Positions 7,410 to 15,156 of a DNA stretch of 36,981 nucleotides are shown here, piece by piece. Under the pieces are notes generated by a model, which saw only the letters and a list, made by a program, of their open reading frames with translations, did no database searches and had not been told where the DNA came from. The first letter of the stretch is position 1. Every line of letters starts with the position of its first letter. This DNA comes from Rhodobacterales bacterium (GTDB lineage Bacteria; Pseudomonadota; Alphaproteobacteria; Caulobacterales; Hyphomonadaceae), in assembly GCA_014763715.1 (NCBI GenBank), contig JACXUV010000028.1:1-36981 (forward strand), read 5' to 3'. A program made the position numbers and the translations under genes.

Positions 7410-8186
7410 CTAGAAGCGGTAGCGGACGCCCACTTCGATCAGGTTCGCCTTGTTTTCGACTTCAAGATTGGCCGGGAACAGGTCAACCTTGTACTTCCCG
7501 TCTTCAACCGAACGGTAGGTATACTGACCGAACAAATCCCAGCGCTCATCAAAGCTGTAGGACACACCGGCCATGACCTGGTAGGCAAATCCGTTGTCGT
7601 TATCATCCACGATGCCCACGCCGGATGGATTGAAGGTGACGTCGGTCTTCGCATAACCGATGCCTGCACCCACATAAGGGGTCAGGCCGGACTCATTGGC
7701 GAAATCATAATAACCATTGAGGAACAGAGCGGTTGTCTTGATGTCCCCGCGCCCATCGGCCACGACGTCGGCGACGGTCACGCCCAGCGTATCCGCAGAC
7801 CCTGTAAGGGCACCCGCATCCAGGGCATCAATGGAACCGCCGCCGAGCGTCACGCTCTTGTGTGTGTCAACATCGGCCTTTGACATGGCGAGTTGAACCT
7901 CTGCCCTGAATGCCGGGGAATACTGGTATCCGGCGGCTGCCGAGTAGGACGTGCCATTATCGAATTCGGTTTTCCAACCCACAGAGGTGCCCGAGGCAAT
8001 CGGCGTTCCGGCTGGCAAGGCTCCGCCATTACCTGTCACAAAGTCGGCACTGGTTGCACCGGAATTGTCACTATCGGACTGCATTGCTGCCCCGACAGTT
8101 CCGGAAACATAGAAGCCCTGAGCATATCCAGGGGCAGCCAGAAATGCGCCGGCGAAGGTCGCGGCGGCAATCATATGAAGTCGCAT
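7410..8186 (-). CDS. Small outer-membrane beta-barrel protein (OmpA/Opa-like porin family)
   Basis: From the ATG at 8186 the protein has 258 residues. A signal peptide (MRLHMIAAATFAGAFLAAPGYAQ) is cut after AQ. Alternating hydrophobic strands typical of an 8-stranded barrel follow: FYVSGTVGAA, SYSAAAGYQY, FRAEVQLAMS, TTALFLNGYYDF, TPYVGAGIGYAKTDV, AYQVMAGVSYSF, WDLFGQYTYRS. The chain ends in the outer-membrane insertion signal VGVRYRF. I chose this start over an in-frame one 20 codons upstream because AGGGA lies before it and the signal peptide starts here. There is no OmpA peptidoglycan-binding domain. The function is unknown: structural, adhesive or a narrow pore. A palindrome at 8258-8290 lies in its upstream region. 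Confidence 0.88.
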   Translation of the reverse strand: MRLHMIAAATFAGAFLAAPGYAQGFYVSGTVGAAMQSDSDNSGATSADFVTGNGGALPAGTPIASGTSVGWKTEFDNGTSYSAAAGYQYSPAFRAEVQLAMSKADVDTHKSVTLGGGSIDALDAGALTGSADTLGVTVADVVADGRGDIKTTALFLNGYYDFANESGLTPYVGAGIGYAKTDVTFNPSGVGIVDDNDNGFAYQVMAGVSYSFDERWDLFGQYTYRSVEDGKYKVDLFPANLEVENKANLIEVGVRYRF

Positions 8187-8257
8187 TACGTCGTCCCTTT
8201 TTGTTACTGGCCGATTTTCTTGATCGGTACACAACATACGACGCACGAGCAGGGTCG

Positions 8258-8290
8258 GTTTAACCGATCACGCCGATGTGATCGGTAAAC
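8258..8290. promoter_or_regulatory. Large inverted repeat upstream of the outer-membrane protein (possible operator)
   Basis: GTTTAACCGATCAC (8258-8271) and GTGATCGGTAAAC (8278-8290) form a near-perfect inverted repeat with one extra A and a 6-base spacer. A third copy of the half-site, TGATCGGTA, lies at 8221-8229. No T-run follows on either strand. It sits 72 bases upstream of the outer-membrane protein start, in the divergent gap. Operator or activator binding is the simplest reading. Confidence 0.5.
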
Positions 8291-8303
8291 TACCGGCAAG
8301 GCA

Positions 8304-8332
8304 GGGTGGGTTGAGCGGAGCGATACCCACCA
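8304..8332. repeat. REP-like hairpin element
   Basis: GGTGGGT (8305-8311) and ACCCACC (8325-8331) are perfect inverted arms around a TGAGCGGAGCGAT loop. From memory, this arm-and-loop pattern resembles a short repetitive extragenic palindrome spread through many proteobacterial genomes. Only one copy was noticed in this window, so its repetitive nature cannot be shown here. Confidence 0.45.
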
Positions 8333-8416
8333 CAGCAAGCCCGGAAGTGTTACACAATGTTCGAAAAACCGGCCCCTCTATCCTCCCGGATAGATCCCCA
8401 TGCCACGCTGCGCCCC

Positions 8417-9007
8417 ATGACAGACCTCACCGATTTTATCTCCCACGCCTGGAAAACGCTTGCCTACGCCATCGCGAAAGTTGGCGTGCATGCGGACCTG
8501 CATCAGGTGCCGGAGCGGATTTCCAAAACGGTGAAACGGCGCGTCTCGGCAGAGCTGAAACGCCTCGCCATTCTGCTCCGCCGTCTGATCTTCCTCATGG
8601 CATTGCAGGTGGAGCTTGCGCCAGTAAAACCACGCATGGGGTCGAACTATTTTGAGAAGACCGAAGGTGAGGCGAAGAAGACTTGCACTTTCTCGCTCAT
8701 GCCGACGGTGGCGGGCGAAACGCCCTGCTTCCTGAAAGGCCCTCAGACGGTTCCCGATCGCGGCCCCGTTCTGGCCGAGCCGCTGATCGACCGCTGGCAG
8801 GCCATGCTGGAGACGTTGAAGAACGCGCAACGCCGCGCGAAGTGCCTTGCCCGCACGCTGCAGCGCCAGAAGGCCGAGGGTGAGCCGAAGCCTTACATCG
8901 TTCCGATCCCGAATACGCACAGCTTTCCTGCTGATCTCGGCCTCGTTTCCGGCGGCCTCACCGTTCAGCTGATCGAAGCGCTGAAAGACTGGCCGGACTC
9001 CAGCTGA
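8417..9007 (+). CDS. Uncharacterised basic protein with a short hydrophobic helix
   Basis: I do not recognise this gene. From the ATG at 8417 it encodes 196 residues. A basic amphipathic N-terminal part (MTDLTDFISHAWKTLAYAIAK, then VPERISKTVKRRVSAELKRLAILLRRLIFLMALQVEL) contains a short hydrophobic run near residues 53-66. A middle part with TLQRQK and many Arg/Lys follows, then YIVPIPNTHSFPADLGLVSGGLTVQLIEAL. Codon use looks like its neighbours. There is no signal peptide and at most a peripheral or single membrane contact. The start is uncertain: neither 8417 nor the in-frame ATG at 8357 has a clear ribosome binding site, and the extra 20 residues look unlike protein. It is divergent from the outer-membrane protein. 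Confidence 0.7.
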   Translation: MTDLTDFISHAWKTLAYAIAKVGVHADLHQVPERISKTVKRRVSAELKRLAILLRRLIFLMALQVELAPVKPRMGSNYFEKTEGEAKKTCTFSLMPTVAGETPCFLKGPQTVPDRGPVLAEPLIDRWQAMLETLKNAQRRAKCLARTLQRQKAEGEPKPYIVPIPNTHSFPADLGLVSGGLTVQLIEALKDWPDSS

Positions 9008-9078
9008 CCTCACCCACAATCAGGTTCATTTGCCGGAGCGCCAGGGGCGTTTCCGGGTAAAACTGCTGCATCTAATGC

Positions 9079-9105
9079 AAAAAGCCCGGCGCTTTCACGC
9101 CGGGC
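9079..9105 (-). terminator. Intrinsic terminator after prfB
   Basis: Read on the minus strand, GCCCGGCG and CGCCGGGC form a perfect 8-base stem with a 6-base loop, followed by five T (complement of 9079-9083). It lies 36 bases after the prfB stop. Confidence 0.88.
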
Positions 9106-9140
9106 CTTCTCAGAAAGAACGATCCGCAAGAACGGTTCTT

Positions 9141-10251
9141 CTATTCTTCATCCTCACTCTTCGCCACAGAGGCGGCCAGCGAAGCAGACAGGAAGCGGTC
9201 GATGTCGCCATCCAGAACGCCCTGCGTGTCCGAGGTTTCCACTTCGGTCCTCAGGTCTTTCACCATCTGGTATGGCTGAAGCACATAAGAGCGGATCTGG
9301 TGGCCGAAGCCGATTTCGCTCTTGCCGGCATAGGTGGCATCGGCCACCGCGCGGCGTTTCTGCAGCTCCAGCTCGTAGAGGCGCGAACGCAGCATCTGCC
9401 AGGCCTGGTCACGGTTGCGGTGCTGGGAGCGGTCGTTCTGGCACTGGACCACAATGCCGGTCGGCTCGTGCGTCAGGCGGACGGCAGAGTCCGTCCGGTT
9501 GACGTGCTGGCCGCCCGCACCGGAGGCGCGGTAAGTGTCTGTACGGACATCCGACGGATTGATCTCGATATCGATATTGTCGTCGATCACCGGCGTCACC
9601 GTGACAGAGGCAAACGAGGTGTGACGACGCGCGGAAGAGTCGAACGGCGAAATGCGGACAAGGCGGTGCACGCCCTGCTCCGACTTCAGCCAGCCATAGG
9701 CACTGTCGCCCTTGATCTGCAACGTGGCAGACTTGATGCCCGCCTCTTCGCCCTCGCGCTCGTCCATCTCCTCGACGGCCATGCCGTGCTTCTCGGCCCA
9801 GCGCACATACATGCGCCGCAGGATGGAGGCCCAGTCCTGGCTCTCCGTGCCGCCCTCGCCCGCATTGATCTGGACATAGGCGTCATTGCCATCGGCCTCG
9901 CCGGAAAGAAGCGCCGCCAGCTCCGCCTTCTCGGCCCGCTCCGCCGCGCGCGTCAGGGAGGCTTCCAGGTCGGCGACCATGGACTCATCGCCTTCAGTCA
10001 GTTCCAGCAATTCGCCCGCGTCTTCGGCTTCCTTTTCGAGGGCCTCGACGGTTTCAATCCCGTCCGCCAGTTTCTGGCGCTCACGCATCATGGCCTGTGC
10101 GGCCTGCGGATCGTCCCAAAAGTCCGGTTTTTCGGAAAGGGCGGTCAGTTCATCGAGGCGTTTTGTGGCAGTATCCCAGTCAAAGACGCCTCCGTAGCAG
10201 AGCGGCCGAGGAGCGGATCTGGTCAATCAGCGACTTGATTTCTGCGGACAT
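9141..10251 (-). CDS. prfB: Peptide chain release factor 2, with programmed +1 frameshift
   Basis: RF2 ends translation at UGA and UAA in the ribosome. The gene starts at ATG 10251 ([23 protein letters not shown]) and meets an in-frame TGA at codon 24 (10182-10180). The site reads GGAGG, three bases, CTT, TGA, C, which is the classic RF2 autoregulatory slippery site with an internal Shine-Dalgarno. A +1 shift at CTT continues as [11 protein letters not shown] and gives 369 residues in all. The SPF tripeptide anticodon that reads the stop codon is at 201-203, and the catalytic GGQ at 246-248. A plain reading-frame caller would start at a false TTG at 10226 and lose the true N-terminus. It lies downstream of PBP1A on the same strand (81-base gap), with a terminator after it. 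Confidence 0.96.
10180..10193 (-). promoter_or_regulatory. prfB programmed frameshift site
   Basis: On the minus strand, GGAGG (10193-10189) is followed by CGT (10188-10186), CTT (10185-10183) and TGA (10182-10180), then C. When RF2 is scarce the ribosome pauses at UGA and the peptidyl-tRNA slips forward one base at CUU, so RF2 controls its own synthesis. The spacing of the internal Shine-Dalgarno is the known optimal three bases. Confidence 0.95.
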
Positions 10252-10332
10252 GGGTCTGGCCTTTCAAATGGGAATAGTGTGCGAGGCGGGCCTATAGCGC
10301 AGCCGCCCCGCAGGGTCAAAACGCGTGGTTTG

Positions 10333-12990
10333 TCAGTAGGTGCCGTCAAGGTCCCCGGAGACGGCCTGCTCCTGCGGCGCCATCGGGTCCTCCGGCACGA
10401 CACCGGCATCGCGCTCCGGATCAAAGCCGGACACGTTGCCCGAACCAGTACCCGCGCCACAGCTGCCGGAGATCGACAGGCAATCATCGCTGCTGTTGAA
10501 GACCGACAGGCCCGGCTCAGTCCCCGGACGGAAGGCTTCATCGATGATGACGCTTGTATCCGGCCCCGGCAGCTCGCCAGTACGGGCATCGACCTTCACC
10601 AGGCGCACGCCGGGCGGGATACGGAACGGAATGGCCGGCTGGTCGGCCAGTGCCTTCTCCATGAACTCGGTGAAGATCGGCGCGGCGACGGAACCGCCTG
10701 CTTCACCCTCACCGAGGCTGCGGTTGTCGTCAAAACCGACCCGCACGCCAACCACGAGGTCAGGCGAGAAGCCCATCATGATGGCATCTCGATAATCGTC
10801 CGTCGTGCCGGTCTTGCCCGCCAGCGGCTTGCCCACTTTCAGGGCCCGGCGGCCTGTACCGCGCTCGACGACACCTTCCAGCATGTGGGTGATCTGATAG
10901 GCGATGATCGGATCCAGAACCTGCTCGCCAACCTCAGTCAGCTGCGGCGGCTCCTGTCCGGTCCAGTCATCGGCCTGACAGCCCTCGCAGGCCCGCTCGT
11001 CATGGCGGAACAGCGTACGGCCGTGACGGTCCTGAACCCGGTCCAGCAGCGTCGGCGTGATCTTCTTCCCGCCATTGACGAAACCGGCATAGCCACGCGC
11101 CATGTCGATCAGATAGGCATCGCCTGCGCCCAGAGACATGGCCGCGTAAGGCGGCAGCGACTCATAAACGCCCATGCGCACGGCAAGATCGCTGACGGCT
11201 TCCATACCAATGTCCTGCGCCACGCGCGCAGTGACCTGGTTCAGCGATTTCTCTAGCGCGATCCGCAGGGTAACCATGCCGTAGGAGCGCCCCTCGGTAT
11301 AGTTGGACGGGCGCCAGTAATCGCCGGTCGACACATCAAACGAAACGAAGGGCGCATCCAGCATCCGGGTGGCAGGCGTGTAGCCTTTCTCTAGGGCCGC
11401 CGCATAGACGAACGCCTTGAAGCTTGAGCCCGGCTGCCGTTTCGATTGGGTAACGCGGTTGTAGCTCGACTTGAAGAAGGAGTAGCCGCCCTGCATGGCG
11501 AGGATCCGGCCCGTGTGCGGGTCCAGCGCGATCAGCGCGCCATCGACCGCCGGCACCTGGCGCAGCGTGGCATTGCCCACCGGCACCAGCATCGGCTCGA
11601 TCACGCCTTCGTCGATCTCATTGCCTTCCGGGTCCAGTTCGGCTTCCTCGGACCGGGGCGCGAGCGTTTCATCCGCATTGAGGACCTGGCGCTTCAGTTC
11701 CGCCAGCACGACCTGCCCGACCTGAAGGCCCGGCTTGCCGTCAGCCGGCTTGTAGGTTTTTGCCCATTCGACTTCTTCTGCCGGCAGCTTGATCGTCGCG
11801 CCATCGGTCAGGAGAAGCGTCGCGCCGGAGGAGGCGACCTTCTGCACCATGGCCGCTTCCCAGGTGCCATAACCACCAGGGAGCTTGATCTCTTTCAGGG
11901 CTTCCTGCGCCCCCTCACCGGGATCGATCGTCGCGACAGGCCCGCGCCAGCCATGGCGGCGGTCATAGGCGATAAGGCCATTCTGCAGCGCCTGCTGAGC
12001 GGCGAGCTGGAGGTGCGTATCGATGGTCGAGCGGATCGAAAGACCGCCCTGTTCCAGGTTCTCCTCGCCATAGGACTTGATCAGGTCCCGGCGCAGCTCC
12101 TGCACGAAATATGTGGCCGCAGCATATTCCGGCCCTTTCAGGCGGCGCGTCGTGGTGAGCGGCTTGGCCAGCGCCTCGTCGGCCTGCTCCTGAGTGATGT
12201 AGCCATCCTCGACCATGCGCCCGAGCACATAGTTGCGGCGGGCCAGCAGCTTTTCTGGGTTTGTGTACGGATTGACCGCCGATGGTGCCTTGGCCAGCGA
12301 CGCAAGGATTGCCGCTTCGGAGAGGTCAAGCTCCGGCAGAGACTTGTTGAAATAGTTCAATGCCGCCGAACCGACGCCGTAGGACCGGCCACCGAGATAG
12401 ATCTCGTTCAGGTACAGTTCCAGGATCTGGCCCTTGGTGAATTCCTTTTCCATGCGCTGGGCGACAATGGCTTCCTTCGCCTTGCGGGTCAGGTTCTGGT
12501 CGCGCGTCAGCAGCATGTTCTTGGCCACCTGCTGCGTAATCGTGGACCCGCCCTGCAGGCCGCCGGTGCCAAGAAGCTTGTTCTTCACCGAATTGATGCC
12601 GCCCCGCAGGATGCCCACATAATCGAGGCCGTGGTGGCGGAAGAAATTCTTGTCCTCTGCAGCCACGAAGGCGTCGACGACATGTTTCGGCATGGATTCA
12701 TAAGGCACGAAGACACGGTGCTGGTCAGCGAATTCAGCAATCAGCGTTCCATCACCGGCGTGAACGCGGGACGTGATCGGCGGTTCATACTGTTTCAGCT
12801 TGGCAATCGAGGGCACGGTGCGGCCCAGCGCAGCGAAATACATCCACAGGGCAATGATGCCGATCACGGCCAGGACGAAGCCCAGCACGATCAGCCGACG
12901 CAGCCAGATCCACATCCAGCGTGGCCCTGGCAGGTAAAACCCTTTGAATCCGAAGCGTTTCTCGGCGCTTTCGTATCTGCCGTCAGTCAT
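10333..12990 (-). CDS. mrcA: Penicillin-binding protein 1A (bifunctional transglycosylase/transpeptidase)
   Basis: This 885-residue class A PBP polymerises and cross-links peptidoglycan at the outer face of the inner membrane. A cytoplasmic tail and one membrane span (LIVLGFVLAVIGIIALWMYFAAL, about 33-55) lead into the glycosyltransferase domain. That domain has the catalytic Glu in AAEDKNFFRHHGLD (E112) and QGGSTITQQ near 146. An OB-like insert follows, then the transpeptidase with SSFK (S522, K525), SLN (582-584) and KTGTT (726-730). The ATG at 12990 is preferred over a TTG one codon earlier, with AGGGA eight bases upstream. It sits between the TPR lipoprotein gene and prfB on the same strand. 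A close alternative name is PBP1C, but the length and the long insert favour 1A. Confidence 0.94.
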   Translation of the reverse strand: MTDGRYESAEKRFGFKGFYLPGPRWMWIWLRRLIVLGFVLAVIGIIALWMYFAALGRTVPSIAKLKQYEPPITSRVHAGDGTLIAEFADQHRVFVPYESMPKHVVDAFVAAEDKNFFRHHGLDYVGILRGGINSVKNKLLGTGGLQGGSTITQQVAKNMLLTRDQNLTRKAKEAIVAQRMEKEFTKGQILELYLNEIYLGGRSYGVGSAALNYFNKSLPELDLSEAAILASLAKAPSAVNPYTNPEKLLARRNYVLGRMVEDGYITQEQADEALAKPLTTTRRLKGPEYAAATYFVQELRRDLIKSYGEENLEQGGLSIRSTIDTHLQLAAQQALQNGLIAYDRRHGWRGPVATIDPGEGAQEALKEIKLPGGYGTWEAAMVQKVASSGATLLLTDGATIKLPAEEVEWAKTYKPADGKPGLQVGQVVLAELKRQVLNADETLAPRSEEAELDPEGNEIDEGVIEPMLVPVGNATLRQVPAVDGALIALDPHTGRILAMQGGYSFFKSSYNRVTQSKRQPGSSFKAFVYAAALEKGYTPATRMLDAPFVSFDVSTGDYWRPSNYTEGRSYGMVTLRIALEKSLNQVTARVAQDIGMEAVSDLAVRMGVYESLPPYAAMSLGAGDAYLIDMARGYAGFVNGGKKITPTLLDRVQDRHGRTLFRHDERACEGCQADDWTGQEPPQLTEVGEQVLDPIIAYQITHMLEGVVERGTGRRALKVGKPLAGKTGTTDDYRDAIMMGFSPDLVVGVRVGFDDNRSLGEGEAGGSVAAPIFTEFMEKALADQPAIPFRIPPGVRLVKVDARTGELPGPDTSVIIDEAFRPGTEPGLSVFNSSDDCLSISGSCGAGTGSGNVSGFDPERDAGVVPEDPMAPQEQAVSGDLDGTY

Positions 12991-13077
12991 CAATAGTTTC
13001 CCTGCCGTCCGCTGACGGAATCGCAGCCTTTTCAGGCGATAGTAAGGCGCACCGGGGGCGCGTTAAAGGGGCGGGTG

Positions 13078-15015
13078 TCAGATGTCCTGACGGTCGACCT
13101 CACCATCCGACAGCGACACGTCCGGCAGAGGCCGGCGCTTGGGCTCCGGTTCGCTCAGCCCGTTCGCCAGCCGGTCGGCAAGACCGGCCTTTTCCGAAGC
13201 TGGCGGGCGATTGTCGAGAGCCGCCTGCCAGGCCGCCTGGGCCGCGTCCTTGTCATCCATGTACCAGTAGATGTCGCCGAGGTGAGACTCGATCTCCCAG
13301 TGCTGGTGGGGCTCAAGCTCTTTCCGGGCCAGCTCGATCAGGCGCTTGGCCTCGCTGAGATGGCCGAGCTTGAAATAGGCCCAGCCAAGCGAGTCCGCGA
13401 TATAGGGGTCGCGTTCCGCCATGGCGCGGGCGCGGCTCAACACCTTGAAGCCCTCGTCCAGCTTGTCGGTCCGCTCGATCAGGAAATAGCCGAGCGTATT
13501 CAGCATGTACGGATCGTTCGGGCGCGCCAGACGCTCGGTCCGCAGGATGGCGAGCGCCTCGTTGATCTGCCCGTTCCGGCCGAGTGCATCAGCCAGAACG
13601 ATGCGCCGGTCGTGCGTGTCGTCCAGCTCCCGGGCCCGTTCGGCGTGCTCCACTGCCTGCTCGGAATCCCCGAACTGATTGAAGATATCGGTGGCAAGGC
13701 CATGTGCCGCCGCCTCCTCTGCCGGATTGTCCGACAGGGCGATGACTTCCTGGATCAGTTCACGGGAAGCGGTCTCGTCATTCATGCGCGAGTGCAGCTG
13801 GAGCGCGCCGTAGAGGGTCGACAGCCGGTTGTCGTCATTGGTCAGGCTGAGGGCGCGATCAATCGCCTTACGGGCCGCATCCTCCTCGCCCATCATCAGC
13901 TTTGCCTGCGCCGCAGCGATCTGTAGCGAGGCGGTCGCTTCCGGCGCGGAATTGGCGACATGCGCCACGCCGTCATAAAGGGCGCTGGCATACATCTCGT
14001 CGATAATGCCAGACCGCAGGTCTTCATTATCCGGCGAGACCAGCAGAGCCACCTGATCAAAGGCGGAGCGCTGATCGTCAAAGCCATCGACCCGGCCGCC
14101 CAGCATGATCTTGCGGATGATGCGCTGTTCCTGAAGAGAACGGGAAACATCCGACAATGACTGGCTGAACGCGGCCGCCACGGTTTGCGGCTGGTTCCTC
14201 AGGTTCTTGCCGGTCTCCAGGCTGTCCATGGCGGCAGCATAGCTGATCGCCTCTTCCGGCTCGGCATCGGCCAGTTGCTGGTAGACGGCCTTGGCCTCAT
14301 CAATCCGGCCCAACCGCTGCAGCAGCAAAGCGTGGCGGGAAACCACCGTGCGGATGTGGCTGTAGATCAGGCCCTTCGGGTCGAACTGATGTTCGGGCGC
14401 TTCGATCTTCGACGGGGTCATCGCCTCATAAACGGCGAGTGCCTGTTCTGGCCGGCCGAGCGCATCCAGCATCGCCGCCAGCGACAGGTCCCCCGTCAGG
14501 CCGGGCATTCCAGAGGCCGCGCCGCGGTGGCGGTTGACTGCCTCGTCGGCCTTGCCTTCCATGGCGAGCAGCCAGGCGTCGAGATAAATATAGAAGCTGG
14601 TTTCGCCCTCTTCGCCTGAACGGGTGCTGGCATCAGCAAGCGTCTGGCGAGCCTCTTCCAGCCGGCCGGCGGCGGCCTCGTCCAGTGCGATAAACGCATC
14701 GAACAGCGGGCTGGCATTCCGGTCTTCCATGTCCAGATTGCGGGTCTTCGTGATGAAGGCGGCCATGTCGCCTGCCTTCACCGCATCGGATGGCACTGCG
14801 TAGGCATCCGGGCCGACCGGCTTGCCATGCTTGTCCAGGACGGACGTGGCCCGCGCAGCATCCGACAGCTCGGCATAGGCCTGCGCGATTGCTGCATCTT
14901 CAGCCTGATCCTGTACGATCGTCGCCACGGGCCCGGCCGCACATGCCCCCAGGGACACCGTCAGGGATAGCGACAGGGCAAGCGCACTTGCCGCGACAGA
15001 ATTCTTGAGGCGCAT
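13078..15015 (-). CDS. TPR-repeat lipoprotein
   Basis: From the ATG at 15015 the protein has 645 residues. The signal peptide ends in a lipobox, LGAC (Cys25), so it should be a lipid-anchored envelope protein. The rest is mostly helical, with degenerate tetratricopeptide repeats. The clearest lie in the last third: DPYMLNTLGYFLIE, DPYIADSLGWAYFKLG and HWEIESHLGDIYWYM. Such proteins scaffold other envelope proteins; the partner is unknown. I chose this start over one 25 codons upstream because it begins the signal peptide and has GGAG before it. It lies 87 bases upstream of PBP1A on the same strand, so a cell-envelope link is possible but inferred. Confidence 0.9.
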   Translation of the reverse strand: MRLKNSVAASALALSLSLTVSLGACAAGPVATIVQDQAEDAAIAQAYAELSDAARATSVLDKHGKPVGPDAYAVPSDAVKAGDMAAFITKTRNLDMEDRNASPLFDAFIALDEAAAGRLEEARQTLADASTRSGEEGETSFYIYLDAWLLAMEGKADEAVNRHRGAASGMPGLTGDLSLAAMLDALGRPEQALAVYEAMTPSKIEAPEHQFDPKGLIYSHIRTVVSRHALLLQRLGRIDEAKAVYQQLADAEPEEAISYAAAMDSLETGKNLRNQPQTVAAAFSQSLSDVSRSLQEQRIIRKIMLGGRVDGFDDQRSAFDQVALLVSPDNEDLRSGIIDEMYASALYDGVAHVANSAPEATASLQIAAAQAKLMMGEEDAARKAIDRALSLTNDDNRLSTLYGALQLHSRMNDETASRELIQEVIALSDNPAEEAAAHGLATDIFNQFGDSEQAVEHAERARELDDTHDRRIVLADALGRNGQINEALAILRTERLARPNDPYMLNTLGYFLIERTDKLDEGFKVLSRARAMAERDPYIADSLGWAYFKLGHLSEAKRLIELARKELEPHQHWEIESHLGDIYWYMDDKDAAQAAWQAALDNRPPASEKAGLADRLANGLSEPEPKRRPLPDVSLSDGEVDRQDI

Positions 15016-15095
15016 GGACTCTCCGGTCTCCAGCTTCGCGGGTCGCGACAAGTGAAGCAGCCCCGTGCGGCAAGAGCAAGGCACCCACATGTTGA

Positions 15096-15127
15096 AAGCG
15101 CGGGAAGGGTTACCCCTGCCCGCGCTT
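15096..15127 (-). terminator. Probable terminator after ETF-QO
   Basis: AAGCGCGGG and CCCGCGCTT (15096-15104 with 15119-15127) form a 9-base stem, with a smaller inner AGGG/CCCT pairing. The T-run on the minus strand is only three bases, so termination may be partial. It lies between the ETF-QO stop and the TPR lipoprotein start. Confidence 0.5.
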
Positions 15128-15156
15128 CTGTCAGATCACCTCTGCGTGAGGTTAAC

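Noticed and set aside
10141..10226. A prfB start at TTG 10226 giving [14 protein letters not shown]
   Set aside because: This is a frame artefact. The true start is ATG 10251, with the +1 frameshift at codons 23-24.
11446..12996. 516-codon plus-strand frame over PBP1A
   Set aside because: Antisense shadow. The minus strand has all catalytic motifs of a class A PBP.
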